DNA of 64,000 nucleotides from Pseudomonas spelaei (GCF_009724245.1 NZ_WNNK01000010.1:62001-126000); one strand, 5' to 3'. Numbered from the stretch's first letter, positions 27,775 through 36,223 are shown. The notes: a model not told the origin generated them from the letters alone. A program made the numbers and translations.

Positions 27775-28800
27775 ATGTTCAAGCCCCTGGCGTTAGCCGC
27801 TGCTGTGCTCACTGCGTTCAGCCTGAATGCCTTTGCCGCGAAAACCGAGTTGACCGTGTACACGGCCCTCGAAGCCGAGCAGTTGAAGACTTACAAACAA
27901 GCCTTCGAAAAGGCTAACCCGGACGTGGAAATCAAATGGGTGCGCGATTCCACCGGGATCATCACCGCCAAACTGCTGGCCGAGAAAGCTCGCCCGCAAG
28001 CGGATGCTGTCTGGGGCCTGGCCGCTTCCAGCCTGGCGATCCTCGACCAGCAAGGCATGCTGCAAAGCTACGCGCCGAAAGACCTGGACAAGATCGGCGC
28101 GAACTACCGTGACGTTGCCAACCCGCCCGCCTGGGTCGGCATGGACGTCTGGGCCGCGACCATTTGCTTCAACACCGTCGAGGCCGAAAAGCAGGGCCTG
28201 ACCAAGCCGGGGAGCTGGCAAGACCTGACCAAGCCTGAATACAAGGGCAAGATCGTCATGCCGAACCCGGCGTCGTCCGGCACCGGTTTCCTGGACGTCA
28301 GCGCCTGGTTGCAGACCTTCGGCGAGAAGCAGGGCTGGCAGTACATGGACGAATTGCACCAGAACATCGGCCAGTACGTTCACTCCGGTTCCAAGCCGTG
28401 CAAGCTGGCGGCATCGGGCGAGTTCCCGATCGGTATTTCCTTTGAATACCCGGCGGTACAGCTCAAGCGCCAGGGCGCGCCGCTGGACATCGTGTTGCCG
28501 AAAGAAGGCCTGGGCTGGGAAATCGAAGCCACGGCTGTGATCAAAGGCACCGCCCATGAGGATGCAGCGAAGAAACTCGCCGACTTCTCCGCCAGCCCTG
28601 CCGCGATGGAGCTCTACAAGGAAAATTTTGCGGTCCTGGCACAGCCGGGCATTGCCAAGCCACAGACCGAATTGCCGGCTGACTATGAGCAACGGCTGAT
28701 CAAGAACGACTTCGCCTGGGCCTCGAAAAACCGCGACAGCATCCTGACGGAATGGCGCAAACGCTATGACGGCAAGTCGGAGAAGGTAGCCGGTCAGTAA
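27775..28800 (+). CDS. Phosphonate-type ABC transporter substrate-binding protein
   Basis: A 341-residue periplasmic binding protein with a signal peptide of about 22 residues (ends NAFAA). The mature part is of the iron/putrescine/aminoethylphosphonate binding class (SBP family 6-like): TELTVYTALEAEQLKTYKQ, WGLAASSLAILDQQGML, NPASSGTGFLDVSAW. Relatives are annotated as putative 2-aminoethylphosphonate-binding proteins (PhnS/AepX type). It is 31 bases after the permease with GGAACC before the start. Iron(III) binding is the main alternative by fold, but it lacks a clear tyrosine triad. Confidence 0.87.
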   Translation: MFKPLALAAAVLTAFSLNAFAAKTELTVYTALEAEQLKTYKQAFEKANPDVEIKWVRDSTGIITAKLLAEKARPQADAVWGLAASSLAILDQQGMLQSYAPKDLDKIGANYRDVANPPAWVGMDVWAATICFNTVEAEKQGLTKPGSWQDLTKPEYKGKIVMPNPASSGTGFLDVSAWLQTFGEKQGWQYMDELHQNIGQYVHSGSKPCKLAASGEFPIGISFEYPAVQLKRQGAPLDIVLPKEGLGWEIEATAVIKGTAHEDAAKKLADFSASPAAMELYKENFAVLAQPGIAKPQTELPADYEQRLIKNDFAWASKNRDSILTEWRKRYDGKSEKVAGQ

Positions 28801-28824
28801 GGTTTTCGTTTGGGCTGATGGCCT

Positions 28825-28906
28825 CATCGCGGGCAAGTCGAATCGTCGCACCGCCGTCTCCCACATTGGAATGCATTCCCCTGTGGGAGCTGGCTTGCCT
28901 GCGATA
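28825..28906. repeat. Paired REP element, hybrid of two subtypes
   Basis: The left half carries the variant core CAAGTCGAATCGTCG (28834 on) also seen at 6301, and the right half the common core. It lies between the binding protein and FAD oxidoreductase genes. Confidence 0.85.
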
Positions 28907-28933
28907 GCGGTCTCTAATTCAGGACATCACTTC

Positions 28934-30058
28934 ATGACACAACTGCTGATCATCGGCGCCGGCATCCTCGGCCTGTCCCATGCCTACGCCGCCGCCAAAC
29001 GTGGTCTCAAGGTCAAGGTATTCGAACGCAGCGCCACGCCGTTGGGCGCCTCGGTGCGCAACTTCGGCCAGGCGCTGGTCACCGGCCAGCCGCCCGGAGC
29101 CATGCTCGACCTGGCCCGCGAAAGTCGCGACATCTGGGCTCAATGGGCGCAGCTTTCGGGCCTGCAGCTCAAGCGCAACGGTTCCTATCTGTTCGCCCGT
29201 AACGAAGCAGAAGAGCACCTGCTGGAGGCCTTTTGCGCGGGACGTGCGCAGGAGCACGACTATCGCGTCGAGCTGCTCCAGGGCACGGCAATGAACGACC
29301 TGTACGGCGGCCAATTCCGCCATCACCGTGCTGCACTCCACGGCCTGGACGATCAACAGGTGTATTCCCGCGAGGCCATCCCCGCGCTGATCAACTACCT
29401 GTGTCGCGAGCTCAAGGTGGAGTTTCATTTCTCCACCCTGGTGCGTGACATCGAGCCCGGCCAGTTGCACAGCACCGCCGGGACCTTTCGCGGCGAGCAG
29501 ATCATTGTCTGCTCCGGCCACGACTACCAGACGTTACTGGCCGAGCAGATCGCCGAGCTCAATCCGCAAATCTGCCGGCTGCAGATGCTGCGCGCCAGGC
29601 CGCAGGTGAATTTGAACCTGCAACACGCGTTGTTGACCGGCCTCAGTTGCGTGCATTACGGCGCCTTTGCCGACTTGCCGGAAGCGGCACCGGTACAGGC
29701 ACAAATCCTGCGGGACGCCCCGCACCTGCACGAAAACGGCATCCACCTGCTGATCAGCCCCACGCCTTATGGCGAGTTGATCATCGGCGATTCCCACCAT
29801 TACGGCAGCGATCCCTCCCCATTCAACGCCGAGCAGGTCGACGACTGGATGATTGAGTTGGCCGAGCAGACGTTGGGTTGCAAGATTCAAGTCACGGAGC
29901 GTTGGCAGGGTGTGTACGGCTCCCGTGGGCCAGGGCCGTTTTCCTTCCTGCGGGTTGCGCCGGGGGTGAGTGTCGCTTTGATGCACACGGGCGTGGGCAT
30001 GAGCGTCGGGCCGGCGATGGCCGAGAGCAATATCGCGCAACTGTTGGGGGAGCAGTGA
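28934..30058 (+). CDS. FAD-dependent oxidoreductase, phosphonate-associated (TIGR03364-like)
   Basis: A 374-residue DAO-fold flavoenzyme with an N-terminal Rossmann motif (IIGAGILGLSHAYAAAKRG) and a C-terminal DAO-like GSRGPGPFSF region. It resembles the TIGR03364 family seen in phosphonate gene clusters, whose members (some called PbfC) were reported to oxidise amines of the aminoethylphosphonate type. Here it would oxidise an amino- or N-methylamino-phosphonate. ATG at 28934 follows AGGAC. The upstream in-frame ATG at 28871 lies in the REP element, and the residues it would add are translated REP. The gene overlaps the next by one base (TGATG). Confidence 0.85.
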   Translation: MTQLLIIGAGILGLSHAYAAAKRGLKVKVFERSATPLGASVRNFGQALVTGQPPGAMLDLARESRDIWAQWAQLSGLQLKRNGSYLFARNEAEEHLLEAFCAGRAQEHDYRVELLQGTAMNDLYGGQFRHHRAALHGLDDQQVYSREAIPALINYLCRELKVEFHFSTLVRDIEPGQLHSTAGTFRGEQIIVCSGHDYQTLLAEQIAELNPQICRLQMLRARPQVNLNLQHALLTGLSCVHYGAFADLPEAAPVQAQILRDAPHLHENGIHLLISPTPYGELIIGDSHHYGSDPSPFNAEQVDDWMIELAEQTLGCKIQVTERWQGVYGSRGPGPFSFLRVAPGVSVALMHTGVGMSVGPAMAESNIAQLLGEQ

Positions 30059-30612
30059 TGAGCATTGAACAGGTTATCGCCGAGGTGTTCGGCTTGTACG
30101 AACAGCATGGCGCCGCCGATTACATCGGCGAACCGGTGTCGCAGATCGAGCACATGTCCCAGGCTGCGCAGTTGGCCATGGCGGAAGGTTTCGATGATGA
30201 AGTGGTGCTGGCGGCGTTCTTCCACGACATCGGGCATATCTGCGGCCAGGGCGGTGAGAACATGGGCGGCTACGGTGTGGTCAGCCATGAACGGCTCGGG
30301 GCGGACTACCTGCGCCGGGCGGGTTTTAGCGAGCGGATGGCAACACTGGTGGAGTACCACGTCCAGGCCAAGCGTTACCTGACGTTCAGCCAGCCGGATT
30401 ATTACTCACGCTTGAGCGAGGCCAGCCGTCGTACCCTGGGTTATCAAGGTGGGGTGATGAGTGCAGAAGAGGCGCGGGCCTTCGAGCAGGATCCGTTGTG
30501 CTCCGTCAGTTTGCGCATGCGCCATTGGGATGAGCAGGCCAAGGAAATGCACGTGCCGGTACTCGACCTTGATGTCTTGAAGGCCAAGGCCCGGCAGTTA
30601 TTGGCGGCTTAG
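30058..30612 (+). CDS. HD-domain mixed-valence diiron oxygenase, PhnZ-like
   Basis: A 184-residue HD-domain protein matching PhnZ, which splits 2-amino-1-hydroxyethylphosphonate into glycine and phosphate. The full set of expected residues is present: Y22, E25, H32, the HD pair H56-D57, H60, H77, H101 and D158, in the same spacing as PhnZ (two or three residues earlier). It is co-translated with the FAD gene. PhnY, the hydroxylase that normally feeds PhnZ, is not in this window. The stop overlaps that of the convergent GTPase gene by a few bases. Confidence 0.88.
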   Translation: MSIEQVIAEVFGLYEQHGAADYIGEPVSQIEHMSQAAQLAMAEGFDDEVVLAAFFHDIGHICGQGGENMGGYGVVSHERLGADYLRRAGFSERMATLVEYHVQAKRYLTFSQPDYYSRLSEASRRTLGYQGGVMSAEEARAFEQDPLCSVSLRMRHWDEQAKEMHVPVLDLDVLKAKARQLLAA

Positions 30613-31982
30613 GTCTCGTCCAGGCGCAAGGCCAGGGCTTCGATCTGCTCTTGGCGTTCGGCCTGGCTCAGTTTCGGGTGCGGATTAAGGGACGACCATT
30701 GCGGATGGGCCCGTGCCTTGTTCAGCGCTTCCGGCAACTTGCCTTCGCGCCAGGTCTTGTCCTGGGGCGTGTCGACCTTGATGCTGTGCATGGCCGCGTG
30801 CCCGCGCAGGTTCAGGGCCTTGAGCAGTTGGCGTTGGCGCAGGGCCAGCAGGCGCAACACGCTGTCGTCGACGGTCAGTTCACGCTGGCCTTTGATCTTG
30901 CCCAACAAACGGCTGCCATAGCTGCGGGCAGTTTGCAGGGCACCCCCGGCGATGGCACCGGCCAGGGCCGCTGCGCCCAAGGTCAGGCCGCCCACCAACA
31001 AGTCGACACCAGCACCTGCCGCTGCGCCCGCCGCAATCCCACTGCCAACCCGCACGCCCAATTGCTTGAGGGTTTCCGGGTTGAACAAGTCATCACCCCA
31101 GCGGCCGTCCAACAGCGGCAAATCGCTGGCGGCGGCGTCTTGCGGGCGGAAGCCGAATAGCTTGAGCAGGGCTTCCACGCAACGTTGCTCCCGCTGACGC
31201 ACGGCCTTGCGCAGTTCGCTGACGGCTTGCTGTTCGATCTCAGCTTCGCTGACCACGCTGCGCCGGCAAGCGGCGCAGTCCACCAGCAACTCTGCAATCA
31301 GGCGTGCGGCGCTTTGCTGACGGGCCTGGCGTTGGGCTTCCTGGTCGAGGATCAGCCGTTCCAGTTGTCCACGGGAGTTTTCCAGTAGCAGCGCGAGGCT
31401 TTCATAGAGTCGACGCTCGCCGTCTTCCGGTGGGGCCACGCTGTCGAAGCGCACCAGCGCATGCAGGCCGAGGCGGGCGAGGGCTTCACGCCAGTCCGGC
31501 TCGCGATGGTCGCTGCTGCTGACAAAGTTGAGCACCGGCAGCAGTGGCTTGCCGCAACTGGCGAGCACTTGTAACTCGTCGCGGTACTTGGCCAGTACCG
31601 GTTCACGGGCGTCGATGACATAGAGGCCGGCGTCGGACGCCAGCAATTGGCGCAGGACCTTGGCTTCCTGTTCGAAGCGTTGCCGGGCTTCGCTGCCTTC
31701 CAGAAACCGCGCCAGCCGTGCCGGGCCGTCGAGGCGCTCGCCGGGGCGGTCCAGGCGCTCGAGGTAGTCGAGCAGGGCGATGGCGTCTTCCAGGCCGGGC
31801 GTGTCGTACAGTTCCAACAGGGCTTCGCCGTCCACCGACAGACGCGCACCCTCGACATGTCGTGTGGTGCTGGGGCGATGGGAGACTTCGCCAAAACCCA
31901 CGTCTCGGGTCAGGGTCCGCAGCAACGAGGTCTTGCCGACGTTGGTGTGGCCGACTACGGCGAGTTTCAGCGGTTTAGTCAT
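30609..31982 (-). CDS. DUF3482 GTPase-like protein
   Basis: A 457-residue protein with an N-terminal Era/TrmE-like G domain: G1 GHTNVGKTS (11-19), G3 DTPG (60-63), and an atypical G4 region LNFVSSSDH in place of NKxD. The C-terminal half (DUF3482) has a glycine/alanine-rich hydrophobic hairpin (about 300-345, GIAAGAAAGAGVDLLVGG) that looks membrane-inserting. It overlaps the DUF2868 gene by 8 bases, so the two are co-translated and probably form a membrane GTPase system. The function is unknown. Confidence 0.83.
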   Translation of the reverse strand: MTKPLKLAVVGHTNVGKTSLLRTLTRDVGFGEVSHRPSTTRHVEGARLSVDGEALLELYDTPGLEDAIALLDYLERLDRPGERLDGPARLARFLEGSEARQRFEQEAKVLRQLLASDAGLYVIDAREPVLAKYRDELQVLASCGKPLLPVLNFVSSSDHREPDWREALARLGLHALVRFDSVAPPEDGERRLYESLALLLENSRGQLERLILDQEAQRQARQQSAARLIAELLVDCAACRRSVVSEAEIEQQAVSELRKAVRQREQRCVEALLKLFGFRPQDAAASDLPLLDGRWGDDLFNPETLKQLGVRVGSGIAAGAAAGAGVDLLVGGLTLGAAALAGAIAGGALQTARSYGSRLLGKIKGQRELTVDDSVLRLLALRQRQLLKALNLRGHAAMHSIKVDTPQDKTWREGKLPEALNKARAHPQWSSLNPHPKLSQAERQEQIEALALRLDET

Positions 31983-33354
31983 GACCGGTCTCCAGCCAAT
32001 TCAGCGGCGCACAATCGGCGAATGGCAGTTCAAGCTGTTGCAACGCGGTGTGCCAGTCACCGAGGCGTTCAGCGTCCAGGGCCTGGCCGGCGGGCGCTTG
32101 CAGCAACCAGACGCGCGTGGCCGTGGCGCTGCGGGCCAGTTCGGCAATCAACGCCAGGCTGCCGCGATCCGGCGAGCGACGCGGGTCGCAGGCAATGGCC
32201 AGGCGCGCGGGCGGGAAACGGGTCAGTTGTTCCAGCAGTTTGTTGCGCGATTCGCGGCTGTCGAGGATGCCAGCGTCTTTGACGCCGGCGGGCAGTTTTG
32301 GCGGCCAGGGGTGTTGGTCATCCAGCTCGATAGCCACCAGCAAGGCACCGTCGCTTTCCAGCTCGCTGACGCCGCCTTCGACGTGATGCAATTGCTCAGG
32401 TGCGGCGTCGTTGACCCCAAGCCGTTCACTGCTGGGCATCAAACGTTCACGCAGTGCGCTGTAGCCGGGCAGGTTGAGGTCAAGGTGCAAGCCTGCGCGC
32501 CCGCGTTTCCAGCGCCATAGGCACAGCAGGGCGAGGATCAACCGGGGCAGGATGCCGTAGGCCAGCAGCACACCGACGAGCCAGGCAGCCCAGGCTTGGC
32601 GGGCGCTTTCGATATTCAAGGCCGAGTCGCCGCTGGCGCGGATCATTTCGACGGTGGGTACGTTGAAGCCCAACAGCGCTGGCAGGGTGCCGAGGGTTTG
32701 GGTCACGCTGACAAAGGTGTCGGCTCCCAGGATGGTGGTTTCCCAGACAAAGCCGTAGCGCCGGGTGGCGAGCAGGGTCAGCAGGATCACCATTGCGCTG
32801 AGCAGGGCCAGCAGCCACAGGCTGTTGACCAGCATGCCGACGGCCCAGCGATTGAGTTTCTGGCGTTGCAGCAACAGCAGCAGTGCAGGTGCCAGTTGTG
32901 CGGCCTTGGCGTCGCGGGCGAGTTTTTCGCTGAGCCACAACCACAGGCGACCCAGGCTGGCGCTGTGCTCACCGGCAAACACCAGGCCCAAGGCCCAGCT
33001 CAACAACAGGATCAGGTTCAAGCCCAGCAGACTGCCCAGAGCCCAGAACACATTCACCGGCGTCAGGCCGTTGCCCAGTGCTGCAAAGGCCAGGCCGGCA
33101 CCACTGACGATGGCGACCACCGCCAGCAGGATCAGCGCCAGCCGCGCGCCTTGCAGCCAACGGCCAAGGGCGGCGCTCAGACCATCGCGTTCGGCCAGCC
33201 ACAGGGCGCGGTTTTGAATGCGCGTTGGCAAGTCGCCGCCGGTGCTGCGGGCCTGGCGATTGGCTTCCTGGTCTTCGAGCGGGCCTGCGTGTTCTTCGCG
33301 CAGGCGCACGGTTTCCGTCAGCCAGAGTTTTTGCAGGGGGTTCAGTGCAGTCAC
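31975..33354 (-). CDS. DUF2868 membrane protein
   Basis: A 459-residue integral membrane protein with about four to five helices in the N-terminal 270 residues (e.g. LALILLAVVAIVSGAGLAFAAL) and a cytoplasmic C-terminal half. It belongs to the DUF2868 family found beside DUF3482 GTPases. It is the first gene of the two-gene operon; its stop overlaps the start of the GTPase gene. No catalytic motif is obvious. The pair may remodel membranes or control a transporter, but this is a guess. Confidence 0.82.
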   Translation of the reverse strand: MTALNPLQKLWLTETVRLREEHAGPLEDQEANRQARSTGGDLPTRIQNRALWLAERDGLSAALGRWLQGARLALILLAVVAIVSGAGLAFAALGNGLTPVNVFWALGSLLGLNLILLLSWALGLVFAGEHSASLGRLWLWLSEKLARDAKAAQLAPALLLLLQRQKLNRWAVGMLVNSLWLLALLSAMVILLTLLATRRYGFVWETTILGADTFVSVTQTLGTLPALLGFNVPTVEMIRASGDSALNIESARQAWAAWLVGVLLAYGILPRLILALLCLWRWKRGRAGLHLDLNLPGYSALRERLMPSSERLGVNDAAPEQLHHVEGGVSELESDGALLVAIELDDQHPWPPKLPAGVKDAGILDSRESRNKLLEQLTRFPPARLAIACDPRRSPDRGSLALIAELARSATATRVWLLQAPAGQALDAERLGDWHTALQQLELPFADCAPLNWLETGHD

Positions 33355-33444
33355 GCGCCGTCCTGTTGAGCCAGTGAGGTTGGAGCATAACCGCTGGAGC
33401 GCCGGTTGGGGTATGCCGCCCGCGCCTCTGGTATTCTCGTCGCC

Positions 33445-33957
33445 ATGAAAAAAACTCTCCCTTTAAGCCTGATCGCAGCCCTCGGTGAAAACCGCGTGAT
33501 CGGCGTCGACAACAGCATGCCCTGGCACTTGCCGGGGGATTTCAAGTATTTCAAGGCCACCACGCTGGGCAAGCCGATCATCATGGGGCGCAAGACCTGG
33601 GATTCCCTGGGTCGACCGTTGCCGGGTCGCTTGAATATTGTGGTCAGCCGTCAGACCGATCTGGCGCTCGAAGGTGCGGAAGTTTTTCCGTCCCTTGATG
33701 CGGCGGTGGCGCGTGCTGAGGAATGGGCAAGGGCCCAGGGCGCGGATGAGCTGATGCTGATCGGCGGCGCGCAGTTGTATGCGCAAGGCCTGGAGCAGGC
33801 GGATCGCCTGTATCTGACGCGGGTGGCGTTGAACCCGGACGGGGACGCGTGGTTTCCCGAGTTTGATTTGAATCAGTGGAAGCTGATGTCGAATGTCGAG
33901 AATCCGGCGCAAGGGGATAAGCCGGCGTACAGTTTTGAGGTTTGGGAAAAAGCCTGA
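33445..33957 (+). CDS. folA: Dihydrofolate reductase
   Basis: Reduces dihydrofolate to tetrahydrofolate with NADPH, closing the loop opened by thyA. The 170-residue protein has LIAALGENRVIGVDNSMPWHLPGD (catalytic acidic residue in this loop), the GRKTWDSLGRPLPGR NADPH motif, and IGGAQLYAQGL. ATG at 33445 is preferred over the in-frame upstream ATG at 33406, which adds thirteen residues not seen in the family. It is divergent from the DUF2868 gene. Confidence 0.96.
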   Translation: MKKTLPLSLIAALGENRVIGVDNSMPWHLPGDFKYFKATTLGKPIIMGRKTWDSLGRPLPGRLNIVVSRQTDLALEGAEVFPSLDAAVARAEEWARAQGADELMLIGGAQLYAQGLEQADRLYLTRVALNPDGDAWFPEFDLNQWKLMSNVENPAQGDKPAYSFEVWEKA

Positions 33958-34001
33958 AGCATCGCCGACAAATCTGGCTTGCAAAAGAGGGCCTCTTGCG
34001 C

Positions 34002-34029
34002 CACTGTAATGACCAATGTCATTACAGTG
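34002..34029. promoter_or_regulatory. Perfect palindromic operator of the toxin-antitoxin unit
   Basis: CACTGTAATGAC and GTCATTACAGTG form perfect 12-base arms around CAAT. The site is 11 bases before the antitoxin ATG, the expected place for an autoregulatory RelB-type ribbon-helix-helix complex. Confidence 0.88.
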
Positions 34030-34040
34030 AGGGCTGACCC

Positions 34041-34280
34041 ATGGCCTCTATCAATGTTCGTATCGACGACGATCTTAAAGCCCGTGCTTATCATGAGCTG
34101 GAAAAGCTCGGCGTAACGCCTTCTGAATTGATGCGCCAAGCCTTGCAATACGTGGCTGAGCGCGGCCAATTACCCTTTAAACCGGTTCTGATGACAGAAG
34201 AAGATGAAGCCTTGTTTGCCACTGTTCGGGAACGGTTGGCAGCTCCCCAGCGGGTGAAGGTCTCACTGGATGACCTATAG
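34041..34280 (+). CDS. RelB/DinJ-family antitoxin
   Basis: A 79-residue ribbon-helix-helix antitoxin. The N-terminal strand ASINVRIDDDLKARAYHEL and helix TPSELMRQALQYV are the RelB/DinJ DNA-binding fold; the C-terminal tail (LAAPQRVKVSLDDL) would wrap the toxin. A perfect palindrome sits just before the ATG. The last 11 bases overlap the toxin gene, typical of co-translated type II modules. Confidence 0.9.
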   Translation: MASINVRIDDDLKARAYHELEKLGVTPSELMRQALQYVAERGQLPFKPVLMTEEDEALFATVRERLAAPQRVKVSLDDL

Positions 34281-34557
34281 CCTTGAGTTCGATGCACGAG
34301 CTTTAAAGGAATGGCACAAACTTGGGGATACTGTTCGTCAACAGTTCAAGAAAAAACTGGTTGAGCTCCTGAGCTATCCACGCATTGAGGCGAACCGTCT
34401 CCATGGCTTACCTGATTGCTACAAAATCAAGCTTCGCAGCAGCGGCTATCGGTTGGTCTATCAAGTGATTGATCAGGAGGTCACGGTGTTTGTTGTGGCT
34501 GTGGATAAGCGTGAGCGCGACGAGGTGTATCGCAAAGCCACTGACCGCTTGAGCTAG
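34270..34557 (+). CDS. RelE-family toxin
   Basis: A 95-residue RelE/ParE-superfamily protein with the features of a RelE ribosome-dependent mRNA endonuclease: basic residues near residues 25-31 (RQQFKKKL), the KLRSSGYRLVYQV strand, and the VDKRERDEVY tail. These positions hold the catalytic lysines and arginines in E. coli RelE. It starts inside the antitoxin gene. The module sits between folA and the cystine symporter gene and may be a horizontally gained insert. Confidence 0.9.
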   Translation: MTYSLEFDARALKEWHKLGDTVRQQFKKKLVELLSYPRIEANRLHGLPDCYKIKLRSSGYRLVYQVIDQEVTVFVVAVDKRERDEVYRKATDRLS

Positions 34558-34576
34558 CAGGGAGCAAGCTCCCTGC
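34557..34576. repeat. Short inverted repeat GCAGGGAG/CTCCCTGC
   Basis: Perfect 8-base arms around CAAG overlap the end of the toxin gene. It resembles the core of another common Pseudomonas REP type (GGGAGCAAGCTCCC) and may act as a 3' stabiliser. Confidence 0.5.
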
Positions 34577-34592
34577 CACAGGGCAGGCTTAG

Positions 34593-35984
34593 TTAAGCCT
34601 GCGCCAACTCCGCATGCTCATCCGCATTCAGCAATTCTTTATCCGTCTGCTGCATGATCTGGCTGGTAATCGCCCCCGCCGTCATCGAACCATTTACGTT
34701 CAACGCCGTACGACCCATGTCGATCAGCGGCTCTACCGAAATCAGCAGTGCTACCAATGAAACCGGCAAGCCCATGGCCGGCAGCACGATCAGCGCGGCA
34801 AACGTCGCACCACCGCCCACGCCCGCCACACCGGCCGAACTCAGGGTCACAATCGCCACCAGCGTCGCGATCCACAGCGGATCCAGCGGGTTGATGCCCA
34901 CGGTCGGCGCGACCATCACCGCCAACATCGCCGGGTACAGGCCCGCGCAGCCGTTCTGGCCAATCGTCGCGCCAAACGAGGCGGCAAAGCCGGCGATGGA
35001 CTGCGGAATGCCCAGGCGACGGGTCTGCGCTTCAATGCTCAGCGGGATGCTGGCTGCGCTGGAGCGGCTGGTGAAGGCAAACGTCAGCACCGGCCACACC
35101 TTGCGGAAAAACCGCAGCGGGTTGATCCCGGCCAGGGACAACAACAGGCCGTGGACCACAAACATCAGCCCCAGGGCCAGGTAGGACACCACCACAAAAC
35201 TGCCGAGCTTGATGATGTCTTGCAGGTTGGAGCTGGCGACCACTTTGGTCATCAATGCCAGCACGCCGTACGGGGTCAGCTTCATCACCAGGCGCACCAG
35301 GCGCATCACCCAGGCTTGCAGGGTGTCGATGGCGTTGAGCACTTTCTGGCCTTTCTCCACGTCATCCTTGAGCAGTTGCAGTGCGGCAACCCCGAGGAAG
35401 GCGGCGAAAATCACCACGCTGATGATCGAGGTCGGCTTGGCACGGGCCAGGTCGGCGAACGGGTTTTGCGGGATGAACGACAGCAGCAACTGCGGCACAT
35501 TCAGGTCGGCGACCTTGCCGGCATAATCACTCTGGATCACTTGCAGGCGGGCCATTTCCTGGGTGCCAGCCACCAAGCCTTCGGCGGTGAGGCCGAACAG
35601 GTTGGTCAGGCCGATACCGATCAGCGCCGCAATCGCCGTGGTGAACAGCAGCGTGCCGATGGTCAGGAAGCTGATCTTGCCCAGGGACGAGGCGTTATGC
35701 AGGCGGGCCACGGCGCTGAGGATCGAAGCGAACACCAGCGGGATCACGATCATTTGCAGCAACTGCACATAACCATTGCCCACCAGGTCAAACCACCCGA
35801 TGGAGGCCTTGAGTACCGGGTTGCCGGCACCGTAGATGGCGTGCAGGACCACACCGAAAATCACACCAAGTACCAGAGCAAACAAGACCTTCTTGGCCAG
35901 GCTCCAGTTAGTGCGGCGGGTCTGTGCCAGGCCCAGCAACAGGGCCACGAACACCAGCAAATTGAGAATCAGGGGCAGATTCAT
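34593..35984 (-). CDS. tcyP: L-cystine:cation symporter TcyP
   Basis: A 463-residue dicarboxylate/amino-acid:cation symporter (DAACS) protein; the length equals E. coli TcyP/YdjN. The family features include a membrane-rich N-terminus ([19 protein letters not shown]), [17 protein letters not shown] and the ion/substrate region [21 protein letters not shown] at 35984 follows GGAG; the frame extends to 36149 but the added residues do not fit a membrane symporter. It likely imports cystine, a sulfur source. C4-dicarboxylate transport is the alternative. Confidence 0.88.
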   Translation of the reverse strand: MNLPLILNLLVFVALLLGLAQTRRTNWSLAKKVLFALVLGVIFGVVLHAIYGAGNPVLKASIGWFDLVGNGYVQLLQMIVIPLVFASILSAVARLHNASSLGKISFLTIGTLLFTTAIAALIGIGLTNLFGLTAEGLVAGTQEMARLQVIQSDYAGKVADLNVPQLLLSFIPQNPFADLARAKPTSIISVVIFAAFLGVAALQLLKDDVEKGQKVLNAIDTLQAWVMRLVRLVMKLTPYGVLALMTKVVASSNLQDIIKLGSFVVVSYLALGLMFVVHGLLLSLAGINPLRFFRKVWPVLTFAFTSRSSAASIPLSIEAQTRRLGIPQSIAGFAASFGATIGQNGCAGLYPAMLAVMVAPTVGINPLDPLWIATLVAIVTLSSAGVAGVGGGATFAALIVLPAMGLPVSLVALLISVEPLIDMGRTALNVNGSMTAGAITSQIMQQTDKELLNADEHAELAQA

Positions 35985-36223
35985 TGAAACTCCAAGGATG
36001 GCTGCCAATCGCTTTAACCGGCGATTGTGAACCGGAAAGCCTAACAGCTTGAAATATATTGATTTAATACCGTTATGGAATGGCGACTGTCGTTTTTGGA
36101 ATAAGAGAATGACGCCCAGGCATATGGCGCTGGCGGAATCAGAACGCAAGCGGTCGTGCTCGGACGATAACTGTCACAGAGATTTGTTAGCGTCGATATC
36201 TTTCACTCAGGGAGAAAACGCAC

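Noticed and set aside
28871..28933. N-terminal extension of the FAD oxidoreductase beginning MHSPVGAGLPAIA
   Set aside because: This is translated REP sequence; the same peptide style appears at other REP sites. The Rossmann start fits ATG at 28934.
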